A stretch of 64,000 nucleotides of DNA, taken from Promerops cafer (lineage: Eukaryota; Chordata; Aves; Passeriformes; Nectariniidae). The stretch spans positions 496,001 to 560,000 of the forward strand of contig VZSE01005023.1 of the NCBI GenBank assembly GCA_013398275.1, read 5' to 3'. The position numbers and the translations under genes are program-made. This document shows, in pieces, positions 14,013 through 25,300 of the stretch (positions within the stretch are counted from its first letter, which is position 1; each line of letters opens with the position of its first letter). The notes beneath the pieces are model-generated. The model was given only the letters and a program-made list of their open reading frames with translations, did no database searches and was not told the origin of the DNA.

Positions 14013-17000
14013 GCCTTGCAGCCAAAGGCTATACAGTCCACTGGAAAAACTCAAGTAGGGAAAAATGCCTACATTCTGGCCCGCCTTTAAGAGCTTTCTT
14101 TTCCTTCTCAATTTAGGTACTTTTTATGGGGGACTTTTGCAAAGCTTTGGTAGGGGATAAGTAGATTCAGATGATGCAATTTTTTCGATCACTATTTTCT
14201 TTTAAGGAATCTAATCTCACATGCAAGCATTTGCATAAATGAAGTTACTCAGTTTATTTAGTTGTAATGTGGTCAAAACAAAGCATTCATTTAGACAGAG
14301 GAAGGAACTGGAGCATCCTCCCCAGCAAAGCCAGGCAAGTGCTGACCATGGAGAGCTCATGTGGGCAGGAGTCCAGAAAACAGGGCTGAACAGGCTGAGG
14401 AACAGCCTTTAATGCTTAGAGCCTGGGTAACAGCTCCAACCACCATCCAAGGGAGCACGTGCTTCACAATCACTAGGTCTCTACATTCATTTTCAAATTT
14501 TTACACAGTGCAGAATTTTAAAAAAATAAAATAAGAAAACCCATTAAACTGCTATGCTCTGGGTGAGTAAAATGCATATGAACTGAAAGTGACAATGTAA
14601 ATGGATGTAATGGCAATAATTCTGGAACTAATGGACAAACAAGCATTGCCAAATGCAAAATAACAGAGAACTTGATCTGAGTTTACAAACTCAATTGAGG
14701 GACCAATCAAAATATTAGACTGCTGGATAGGTGCTGTCAGACATAAAGCACCTGTTTAACATTACTGCTAATTGTGGGTGAAGGAAATGGCCTCAGCAGA
14801 AATTGGTTGAAGATGATTAAATTTAATTGCAATGCTATATACAAAGTGCTACCCACTCACTGAATTAGAATCAAAATATGCTCAGAAGTGATACATTCCA
14901 CAAAACCAGGTTTAATACAAGGCATGAACAGCAAGGCTACATGTGACCAAAAGCACATTCTCATTTACTGAAAGTTCTTTCTGTCTCTTCCATGTTACAG
15001 AATTGCACAAAAAGCGCCGTAATAGGAACCATGAAATCAGGAAATAAGGTCACTGTAAGGTGGAGTGTGGGCTGCAGTAATGCTCATATTCCCCAGCACA
15101 GTGGAGGCAGGAGGGTTGGTAGGAAACACACTCAGCCCACTCTGAGACACAAAGTGCCAGGAATCAATAAGATCAGAAACAGTTAGCAGGAGTGCCTGCC
15201 CTTGGTCTGTGTAAGGCAGATACCTCTGTAAGCCAGCTCCAAGCCTTCAGAAGAGTGCACAGAATCCCCCCTGGCAGGCAGCCACTTTTGCTGGAAGCAG
15301 CTGCCAGAGACTTTTGGCACAGAAAAGTGAAAGTACAATTTTCCATCTTTTTTATGATTTCTCCCTTTTATTCTTTCCACAAAATTTTATTAGTGCAGTT
15401 GGGGTTTTCTCCCCTTTCCTTTTGTAGAAGGACTATTTATTAGAGTTGCTGGTTTATTATCAGCCCCTTTAGACTGTCTTTCCTAATTTAAATTTTACTT
15501 TTCATGCATTTTCCTTGTAATGCTCCAGCATACCCATCCTCTGCTTTCAGTGCTGTTGAGAGTGCAGTCACACTGCTAAAGGATAACTTGCTTACAGTCA
15601 GAAACCCACCAGTTATTTGGTCTTCCAGTAATCACCCAGGTATATGGTGTCTCCTTCTTTAACCTGCTGTCACCTAAACCTTATTTCACATGGTACACAT
15701 GCACCATGTCTAGCCTCTTAATTGCTCTCTGACAACTGTGCTTGGCACATGTTTGCCACTGGCTGGTGGCAAACACAACACTGTCACTTTGTGGCAGACT
15801 TGGTTATGCCAGCGTTTCTAGCATTTATCTCAGGCAGACGGAGGGAGCCAACCATGCTGTGGCCCTCCTCTTCTCTATTTACAGTCATTCAGTGCTCAGG
15901 CTCACTTAAGTTTTCGAAATTTCCAAGTGCCTTGTGTTATCTGCTTCAGAGAGTGCTAAGGTGCTACTCAGTCCTGGTTATATTTGCTTTAGTGCTAAAA
16001 CAGCTTGCTTACGGCTCAGTATCAACTAAACCGTCATTATTTTCAAGTACCTGCAATGTACTTAATTAGAACTACTGGAGCCTCTGGACATGGGGTGAGA
16101 GCTGTGCTTTTTTAAAGGTAACTCTGTGTAACAGAAAAGCCTTTCCTGCCCCCAACAACCCAAAGAACTCAGGCAAGCACCAAGTGCAATGGAGCAGCTG
16201 CTTGACAGCTTTATTTGAAAACAGCTTAGAGAAGTACATGAAAAATACTGTATTCAGCTGAAGCTGCAGGGAACAACGGAAGAAAAATAATTAGCCAAGT
16301 CAGAAATTGGCTAAGGCACTGGGTCTTCTGAGCTTTCTATTTCCTTCAAAATACAAAGGGATCTTTAAATACTGACTAGTAAATGAGACTTTGTTTATAT
16401 CTTATCTTAAAAAGCCACAGGAAGAACAGTGCACCCTAATAACATCTTTGGCTTAGAAATGATTCAGAAGCAAGGGGGCCATCTGCTGAATTCCCAGTAC
16501 CACTTTCTACTGCATCCTGGAAGTTTCTTTAAAAGTTTTACAGGCAACTCCTTTTCAGTGTCAGCTTTGCCAGGCTTGTGAAGCATGGCAGTAAGCCTCT
16601 GAGCAGGCTGGGCTGCAGGTGAGTGTGACAGCATTATCTACTGTGACTTCAAAAAGTAAAACCAGTACACTGATCAATGTAATCTATTCAGGACTCAAAA
16701 ATCCTGTAGACAAAATCATCACTCTGAAGTGTAAGTAATATCTCTGTATCATAATGAATTTCCTTAAATAGCAATTTTCAGAGACGGAAAATTTGCTCAT
16801 AATATGTTCCTGAATATAACTTTTCAGGTAAAATATAAAAGCTTAAAGCAGATAATCACGTGTCTAAAATAAGCAGCTTCCTTCATTGGCTTATTGTCCA
16901 TTATCCTTAGTAATGTTGGCATCATATTCAAACTCAGCATTTCCTTCCCCACCTAACTCCATCAGACTCCACTGATAAAGGATTCACCAGTGACTGCTTC

Positions 17001-20000
17001 TCTTCCACTCTTTCTGAATTCATCATCACTAACTTCACAATATTAATAGGGAGTCCCTTCTCCAATATGTAAAAGTGGGCAAAGGCAAGGTAACATTTTT
17101 TAAAGGATTTTATGCCAACATCACGACAAATTCATTACACATGCAAAGTGTGTTATCTTTGTAGTTCTACATATCTTGTTCCCGTTAGAACTGCTACAGC
17201 TAAAGGTCTCTCTGCATGCCAGAAAGAAGGACCAGAATTGTTTCTGGCACAATAGTAGCTATGAATGCTAAATAAATACTACATAAACACCTAGACTGAA
17301 AAAATCCTTGTTCATAAAGCCATGAAATTTGATAAAGGTATTTAAAATACTCACCACTGTTCTCATTTCTTAAAGCATAGCCTTAAGTCTACTGACATTT
17401 CATGGTCTGTTAATACAGAACACTTTAAATATAGAAAGGTACATGTTATCCATTAAAGGCTATGTAGACTCATGCATAAGATCACTTATAGTGTACAAAC
17501 AGAAGATTGTTTAATGGTACAAATGATAAAATCAAATCTTCAAGGCTGCTTCCAATTCAACATTTTAAAAATGACTGCAAGACATAACTTGTATCTTTCA
17601 AAGTTATAATCAGGAGGGATTAAATAAAAGCACAGCACAGCAAATACAAATAAATGCCACTTGCCTGAGACTTCCTTCTTAAGCATAAGAAGAGGTCCCA
17701 AGTTTAACTCAGTAGTTGGAGAGTTTGTTTGCATTGTATGGGGCATTTTTCATGTTTAAAACAATTTTACTACCTCAGTCAATACTAAATCTCAATATGC
17801 ATGACTCCCACATCCATAATGCAAAATGTATCCAGGTGGTGTTGTTTGCTGTTCACTGTTCCCAGCTTTATGCACACTGATAAGCAAGAAGAATATGGTC
17901 TGAAAAGCTATAAATTTGTAGGCACATGCAAATTACTCACTGTTTTCAGTATTTAGTAGCAAACTATTACCCATGCCAACTGAGCATCCTTTCTTTATCT
18001 CCTAAAATCTGAACTTCCATATCAAAATACGAAAATAGCCCATATAAACCAATAGTAAATTCAAAATACCAAACACATTAAAAAGTTACAGAGCTACAAT
18101 TACCCAGCATTAATAAAACTTTATCACGCCCCTTTATTCCCATGAGCTGTCCAACACTCCTTCTCTAAAGGGCTTAGCCTATGACCTCAAAAGCCTAAGT
18201 TCAAACAGTTGCCACTAAAAAAGGCAAAAGAAAACAAAGAAAACTTTCTTTTAAAAAAAAAAAATATATGCAGAGAAATAAAATTTTTCCCTCAAGAATT
18301 CAGAATGAAAGCTAAGGATTGCTAAAATTCAGTCCTTCTGTAGAAATGGCCCCAAAACATATAAAACGTACCAACTCCTGGTAATACAAATTTAGGAAAC
18401 AAAATGTTCTGTCTTAGTGAAAAGCAATACGAAGTGCTCTTGCTATTTTTTTCAGTCTCTGGAAAGCTCAGATGAAAGAGCATTTCTATACAGTGAAAGG
18501 GACTTGAGACTAATTTTCAACTTCATAGCTTTTTTCCCTTTTCCACTAAACCCTAGATGGCTGGCTTAAGACTAAGATGCTTCAATTTAAAACAAAATCC
18601 TTTAAAAAAATACACCTTTAAAGAATAAGGAACATCAATTTTCATTGGTCTTCTTCTCTGTTACTTACACATTAACAAAAATTACTCCCACTTGGTAGCA
18701 GAACTATGTTTAAAATGACTATTTATTAGTGGACCTGTGTTTAAAATGATGATTTGTGGAGTCAGGCAAATTTATTTCATGAAGTATTTAGATGGAGAGG
18801 AGTGGTGTGCATACTCACTAGGCAGTTAAAAAGGGAAAGAAATTTGAAAATGAAGGATTTGGAACACAATATTCAGAGGGCAGTATCTTCCCATGCTTGT
18901 AATACTACTAGACTTGAGTTGTTGAAGTTCTACTAAATCAGAAGTATTTACAATCAAGCTTGTTCCTATTTTAGTTCTTTGAGATCTTTTTCCTTTTGAC
19001 CTAATTTTGAACAGAGATCTCAGTAAATGTTGCCTGCATTTCAGGGGGTTCCACACACGAAAGTGGAAAGTGGATCAGCTCCCTGGGTCAGAGAACACAA
19101 ACGCAGCTCAGCCAATGACTGATCAATGATACCTGTGGCACGGTTGTGTTATACTGCACACAACAGACACAGCAGCACAGGGAAGCACCTGCAGGTACTC
19201 TGTCAGAGTGCTGGTGCGCAACACAGAAGGGATTTTGGAAGCTTAGTGAAATACTTGTCATTTTTGGTCAAGAAAATTGTCATTTTTTTGGAAGTCAGGA
19301 AAGAGAAAGCAGACTTTAGTTCCCGACAGGTATTTAAGGTGCAGGTGTGTTACGGGGCACCACCTGGCATTGGCGAAGCCCAGGGAATCTCACCAGTGGG
19401 CTCAAGGTGTCCCTGGTACTCGTGCGAGGCCGGCTCGGCGGGTGGCAGGTCGGTGCCCCTCCGTATGCCGCACGCTGCCCCCCGGCCCAGTGCCAGGGAA
19501 AGTTCGGAGGCGCTTGCGGTACCGCAGCCACCGCGGCGAGGCGGGGGAGAGGCAGCGGGGCACCGTCCCCGCCTGGGCACCTGCGCTCGGCGGCTCCCCG
19601 GCACCCGCTGCCCCCCGCAGCACAGGACTCCGTTCGCCCCTACGAAACGCCTTCAGCGACTCACGGACACCGTCTAGGGTGGCCCGACGGGTCTGTAGTC
19701 TCCGCGGGACCGCCCCAAACTTCACGCGTGTTCTACCCAGATGTCGGTCCCGACAGGTAGCGCGCAACGCGCCTCAGACAAACTCGCAAGTGCATTTTTT
19801 TGGCAGACGAAACCACAACGACGATCGCTTCCCTCCTCCGCCGCGTCAAAACCTTGGACAAGGTACTAAACCGCGACACCTGGAGCCGAGACGGCGCCTT
19901 CCCCTCTACCAGCCTCCAACTTCTCACCAAAGCAGAAATTAACCTGTCCATGGGCACGAGCCCGAGACGCGGTCCACGGATAACCCCAGCTAAGCCGTAG

Positions 20001-20133
20001 CCGCCCCCGCCCCACCGCCGAGCGCCAGCACCGCCCCCAGCCCCGTCCCCGCGGCCACTCGCAGGCAGCCGCCGACGGAGAAACTTTTCCGAGCCGCCCG
20101 GCGAGGCAGCGCCCACACCGGGGCCCCGCAGAG

Positions 20134-20199
20134 NNNNNNNNNNNNNNNNNNNNNNNNNNNNNNNNNNNNNNNNNNNNNNNNNNNNNNNNNNNNNNNNNN
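20134..20199. other. Assembly gap (66 N) in the CpG island
   Basis: A run of 66 undetermined bases lies in intron 1, about 110 bases downstream of the exon 1 splice donor. The flanks are extremely GC-rich, so a sequencing dropout is the likely cause. It does not interrupt the exon. Any open frame drawn across it is unreliable. Confidence 0.99.
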
Positions 20200-20308
20200 C
20201 GCTCCCCGCAGCCGCGCCGCGCCGGCCGCCCCCAGCGTGGGCATCCGCCCGCACCGCTCCTACCGTGCGGGGGGCAAGTGAGGGAGGGGGCGAGGAGGTG
20301 GCAGTTAC

Positions 20309-20416
20309 CGGCGAGCGAGCGCCCTTCTTGCAGAGCGGTCCCCTGAAGACGCCTTTGATGCCGCGGTAGTGCCCGTTGCTGAGGTGCCGGGAGCTGATGA
20401 CCAGGTAGCACGCCAT
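20309..20416 (-). CDS. ZNF804B: ZNF804B coding exon 1 (N-terminal 36 codons)
   Basis: The minus strand encodes a peptide starting MACYLVISSRHLSNG and containing GIKGVFRGPLCKKG, ending ARSP. As I recall it, this is the conserved N terminus of ZNF804B; the paralogue ZNF804A starts MECYY instead. The coding sequence runs 36 codons and ends at CCG followed at once by GTAACT, a plausible splice donor in phase 0. Beyond this point the frame turns into low-complexity translation, as expected for intron. The C2H2 finger that defines the family lies in exon 2, which I do not see in this window, so it should lie left of position 1. The start was chosen by family homology; its context is moderate (C at -3, G at +4). 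The frame stays open upstream, but that sequence looks like translated CpG island. The product is a poorly characterised, probably nuclear zinc-finger protein. Confidence 0.9.
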
Positions 20417-20955
20417 GCGGGCCCCCCGGGCGGGCGGGCGCGGGGCGGGAGGGCAGCCCGGCTCCTCCGCGGCGGCGGTGCTAGCTCCGCCGGAGCAGAA
20501 GCCCGCATGAAGGAGCGGGCGGAACCGCAGCAGCGATCTCCCTGCTCCCGTCTCATCCAGCGCCCGGGTGAGCGCTGCCAGCAGCAGGATGCACTGAAGG
20601 CGGCGGCAGCCAGAGCACATCTGAGGGAGCGCGGAGGCCAGTCCGCATGCTGCTCCGCGGGTGGGAGACGGGCCGGCGAGAAGAAGGGAAGAGCGCAACT
20701 TGCACAGTCCGCCGCTGCTACGGCCCTTCCTCCTCCTCCTCAGACCAGGCCACCCGCAGCCGACATCCAGAGGAGAGTTTCTCCGCGGCAGCTGGAGCGG
20801 CGGCTGCTCCCCATGGCTGTCCCCAGCGCCGGGCGGGGCGGTGGATGCAGCCGGCGCCGCGCACGGTCCCCGCCACCCCTCTCCTCCCGTACGGCCGCCG
20901 CAGTCGGCGCTGCGCCTCGCCTCACCTCCGCCGGCGGGGGGAGGAGGCGGTGCGA

Positions 20956-21003
20956 GGGGGGCGGAGGAGGGGTAGGGCCGGAGCGGGGGCGGCGGCGGGT
21001 GGG
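20956..21003 (+). promoter_or_regulatory. Potential G-quadruplex tract upstream of ZNF804B
   Basis: Six runs of three or more guanines (20956-20961, 20969-20972, 20975-20977, 20985-20989, 20997-20999, 21001-21003) lie within 48 bases on the plus strand, which satisfies the usual G-quadruplex pattern. ZNF804B is transcribed from the other strand, so the G-rich strand is the template and a transcript would be C-rich here. Formation in cells is inference. Confidence 0.5.
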
Positions 21004-22213
21004 AGGACATTGCCCCTCGCCGCCGCGGGGCGGGGAGCAACGCTGGCAGCCCCGGGCGGAGCGGCCGGGAAGCGGGGAAAGGCAGCGGGGTGCTCTGACC
21101 GCCCTCCTTCTCTTCGCCCAACTTTCCCGTCCTCGATGTGGGCAGGTAACGTCCCTTCCCCGCCTGCCTCTGGCTGCGCTTCCACCTGTCCCCGGCATCC
21201 CCTCACCCTCCTTCCTTTCCGCCGTCCCGTGGGCTGTCCCGGGCAGGGGACGTGGACGCCACGGACGCTCGGCATCCAGGCACCGGCTGGGAGCGCGGTG
21301 GGGCTGCGCGCAGCTGCCGGGCTGCCTGGACATCCCCCGGCTTGTGCCTGGGCTTGTCTCCATCGTCCCCCCTGAAAGCGCGTGAATTTAGATGCGTGGC
21401 GTCCTTTACCACCTCAATGATTTACACTGAATCGCAGGTATGAAAATCTTCCCTCAGTAAATAGCTGGAACAGGTTGTTCCTCTCCCCTTCTGCGAGACA
21501 GAGGTGCGAGGTACTTCAGACCCTCTTGTGCAGACTCAGTTTTTTCTCATCAGGTCACAAGTATCATGTCTGCTCTTCTGCTTGCTAAGTCGATAAAATA
21601 AATCTATATATCACACAGCCTTAGTAGTCACCTGCAGATCATTCATTTCTTCGAAGTAGATTGCTTTAAACTGTAGATAAGAATTGTTTCAGTTTTTTCA
21701 CTTAATCTCCTAAAAGCATATGCTTTCAGTTATTTAATGAATGAAACTGATAAGCCACAATCATTCTAATTTTAGATTCTCAAGCGTTTTTTCTATGAAC
21801 CTAATGTAAATAAAAGGAAAATCTCACACAATCCACCAAACTGATAAAGAGATCATGACAAATCAAATGTTATTTTTTGACTGTTTATGCAACATGATGT
21901 TGTACAGTCCTAGCATGCAGCATTGTATAATGTTCCACATACAATATTAAGTTTTACTACATGTGTGTATATGTACGTATATACAAATCACCAAATATAT
22001 TATTATGTATTTTATTACTAAATATACAGTGTTACAAAGAAAACATAATAATTCTGAATTTGGAATAACCAAAGGTGGAAGTAATGTATTAAGAGCATCC
22101 ATATGTTAACTATCATACAGTGTTTTGCAATGTAAAAAACTTTTAGGTGGCGGTCAAATTAAGCTGGTAAAATTGAGGCATGAAATAAATGAAAGTACTT
22201 GGCTCTTGCATTA

Positions 22214-22300
22214 TGTGTGGTTGAGCTGTGGGACTCCTTGCCAAAGGGTGTCGTGGATCATAGATTAAAACAGTCCCATGAATCAGTACAGATCAGGCTT
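22214..22300 (+). mobile_element. Ancient CR1 3' fragment
   Basis: The text GTGGTTGAGCTGTGGGACTC followed by CTTGCCAAAGGGTGTCGTGGA matches the conserved block that encodes the last residues of CR1 reverse-transcriptase ORFs ('GNGLWNSLP..VV'-like region) near the element's 3' end. Sequence decays after about 22265. Orientation is plus. It is a short, old scrap. Confidence 0.6.
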
Positions 22301-25300
22301 TGAAGCCTGGTAGTAATATAATGCCTGCAAAAGACCTCTGGAGGACTTTTCTGAAGGAAGAAATTGCATTGTAAAGTGGAGTTTGAGAAATTGTGATACC
22401 ATACTGATAAAAAAAAGGTAGTCCACTGTTAATTTGCTGGTGGTATAAAGGAGCTTTTATTATTTCCTCCTACAAGCCACAGAAGTCATAGCTATGTGAG
22501 TGACATGAAATTTATTCTTTTTGGCATATATATTTTGTTAACTGCAAGTTCTTCCTGAAATAATTCTTCTGCAAGCCTGTTAAAGATAAAAGTATTATCT
22601 TCACTTTGAATTTTGGTCTGCAGCTTAACTTTCTTACTCCACACTGAATATGTATCTGGAAGTAAAGACAAGCACCTTTTCTCTTTGGCAATGAAATGAA
22701 CTTCCAAAAGTTTTTTTCCTATGCTTCTCTATGATGCAGCTGTTGTTTTTCAGAATAGAAACAGAGTGAGAATTTACATCTCATCTCAACAACTTGCTTA
22801 GAGGTCTCCATTCCTCTTCTGTTTTGAAGAGACATGAAAAGTCCTTTTCTCCATGAGGCTGCTGATGCTCTGTTACAAGGTGAGGGAGAAGGTGCAAAAG
22901 ACCCAGGCCATGTGCATAGGCTGGAGATGCATGATGGTGTGTTGCAGCCATGTGGTCAGGCTGGCCATGTCACCTGCAGAGGAGGTTCAGCACAAACTGA
23001 AATGGTGCAAGTGCGTAGGTTTAAGGGACAGTACTTTCCTCTTTAAACTTACAGAGTCTTCCCCAGTTCATTTATTAGTGTTGTACAGAACAGAATTTAT
23101 TTTCCCCAGAGTAGACTACACAGTATTCATTTTATCCTGCTGAGGAGGATGATGTGCTCAATTGACCCTGCTGTGAAAAGTAGAAGTCATTTTGGGCTCC
23201 CTTCACTTTGCAAACTCAGGGGAATTGTTACTATGACCACCAATCTAATTTATAAATAATCTGTAGGACGCAAGCCTGAGAAAAAGAGATTAAGTGTTGT
23301 CAAATGGAATGGTTAGTTATTAATTATATCACTCCCCAAACATTCCCCGAAGTCTCTGGAGATGCAGCACCTTCTTGTTTTTCATCACAGGTCATGCAGA
23401 AATATGAGCCTTAGTACTTAGCCTATTAGTACTTTCATCTGGGTCCAATCCTTCACTACCTTAGATCTTATAAAATAATTCTCAGCTGAGCACAGTGGAT
23501 GTAAAATGTTACCTTTCAGAACATTATGCTTTCTTTGCAGAAGTGTTAGTGACTTTCCAAGATGCAAGGAAGTAGAGAAGCAGGCCAGCTGTCACTAAGA
23601 GATGATTAGAATAATGAAAGGTTCTCCAGTTCATCTATCCTCTCAGTTTACAAACTTTTTATCAGTAATAAAGATTACTTAGCATTTATTGTCCCCCCCA
23701 AAAAAAGTCTGTAAGCATTTTCTAATTATTCTTTGCAGGGATTGTCCTTATTGCACAATGCAGTGTCTAAATTAAATACCCAGCCTAGATATAAGGATGC
23801 TAGTTCTAATATAAATATTCTCTGAACATCAGAACTATATTAGTGCAGTCATATTAATTTTAATGGTTGAGTTAATTCATATGTTTCTTGCAGCATTAGA
23901 TGATACTGTGTAGACATACCCATAAAACCTTGTCTGCCTTGGGAATTTTATTTAAATAGTAATTCAAGTGTTGCTCCTGATCTGAGTTCTACCTGCACAC
24001 CAAGTCCGTTATACTGATATTCTCTCCTGTATAGGTAAAAACTACAGTTAGCATGATTAGCTGCTAACCTAAACATTCCTCACTGTGGATACAGGCTAGA
24101 TCTGCTTAAGGGCCCAAGTTCTAAAATGTTTTCCACAATGCCTTTGCTTTGCCTAGAAAGAACAAAGACATCCTTCCCAATGCCTCCAGATATGAGAAAA
24201 TTCAAAGAGTGAAAAGCATCTTCTGGCACTACACCTCTAGAAATTTTACTTTCACAAGCAAACAAGGACAGAAGGTGTGTAGACACACAGCTTGAGTACT
24301 GTTTCACAGTCTGATTATTCTCACTTAACACATCTTCCAATGTAGAAGAACCCAAATTAACCCTACAGTAAAAACATAGTCTAATACAGATGTGATTTTT
24401 ACGTGTCTTCCCCACAGCAGAGAGGGAGGGAAGGAAGGGGGGGAAATCATCATCTTGGCAAGAAAATTCAGGTATGAAAACACACAATGAGTCTCCTGAT
24501 GTATAACAGAAAGGTCTTAGTAGCTTTACAGTATATTTGAAGATTTTAAAGCTGTCAATTAAGTTCTGGAAAGATATGTGCAGATCTTTGGATTATAATG
24601 GCCTAAACTACGTTTCCCTCCACTCTGTTTCCCTAACCCCTACCAGCCAGCCTCTCACTCTTCTCCATTCTAGTGGTCCATAGCTACAGCTAATTCCTCT
24701 GGGTTCACATGAAAAGTGAACTCCTGCCCCACTGAAAGCAGTGACACTTTTTGAGGTTGACTGAATCAGAGTTTCTTCAGAAACTTTCAGCTGTTCAGTA
24801 TGTTGATGTATGGTAACAAGCCTTAAATGTATGATTACTTTAGCTGTCCTGTTATTCTACTTAAATAAATCATCTAATATCCCAAAAGAGTCATAATTAT
24901 TTGAAAGTGAGAAAATATATATAAAAAATCTATATTAGAAATAGTCAACATTTCTGTGGATCACATGAATAAATTTTAGTCTGAATGTTTCATTTGTTTT
25001 TCTTAGTGAACCATGTATTTTGGGGAACGTTTTATGAAGTTTCATCCTGGTAAATGTAAAAAATACAAGGTAAGCTGGTCTGCAAAAAGCTTTGTGTCGT
25101 TTTCAGTGAAATGGCAGCTTCAAACCTCTGTTCTTTTTTCCCCTGAATCTTAAAATACAACAAGTCTATCTTTTCCTGAAATAAGTAATAGAAAAATTTT
25201 CATAGTATCTGTACTTCATAGTATCCGTATTTCATTAATTAATTTAGGATATTTTAGTTTTTCCCTATTTTATTCCATTTGAAGTAATTATAATACTGCT

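Larger units (their letters stand above)
1..20308 (-). other. ZNF804B: ZNF804B intron 1, partial (continues past the left edge)
   Basis: The gene runs leftward from exon 1 and no exon 2 is visible: I looked on the minus strand for the C2H2 segment of the family (Cys-x2-Cys core) and did not find it. In mammals this intron is very large, so the whole left part is probably intronic. It is AT-rich and holds a CR1 tail, a MIR-like relic and low-complexity tracts, listed separately. Otherwise I see nothing definable. Slightly GC-raised patches at about 3540-3860 and 11690-12070 have open frames on one or both strands but no recognisable domain. A short exon cannot be fully excluded by eye. Confidence 0.75.
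19400..21400 (-). promoter_or_regulatory. ZNF804B: CpG island with ZNF804B promoter and 5' UTR
   Basis: CpG dinucleotides are dense here and sparse in the flanks, and base composition changes sharply near 19400 and 21400. Several GGGCGG-type (Sp1-like) boxes occur, for example around 20435-20455, 20833 and 21024. No TATA box is evident upstream of the start codon, which fits a dispersed CpG-island promoter. The transcription start cannot be fixed from sequence; it should lie to the right of 20416 because the gene runs leftward. The part left of 20309 is intron 1. Long open frames on both strands in this interval are a by-product of GC richness and carry no recognisable domain. Confidence 0.85.

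Noticed and set aside
19126..19942. Open frames of 137-221 codons on the plus strand in the CpG island
   Set aside because: They overlap in several frames and on both strands, are Arg/Pro/Gly/Ala-rich, and have no domain. GC-rich DNA is poor in stop codons, which explains them.
19733..20308. Continuation of the ZNF804B frame leftward past the donor
   Set aside because: Conservation-type sequence stops at the GTAACT donor, and the frame then runs through the N gap and low-complexity sequence. It is intron.
20369..21385. 338-codon plus-strand frame antisense to ZNF804B exon 1
   Set aside because: Compositionally biased, overlaps the conserved exon on the other strand, and contains no recognisable motif.
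24080..24487. 135-codon minus-strand frame
   Set aside because: No domain or family resemblance, and the surrounding sequence gives no exon or promoter signals.
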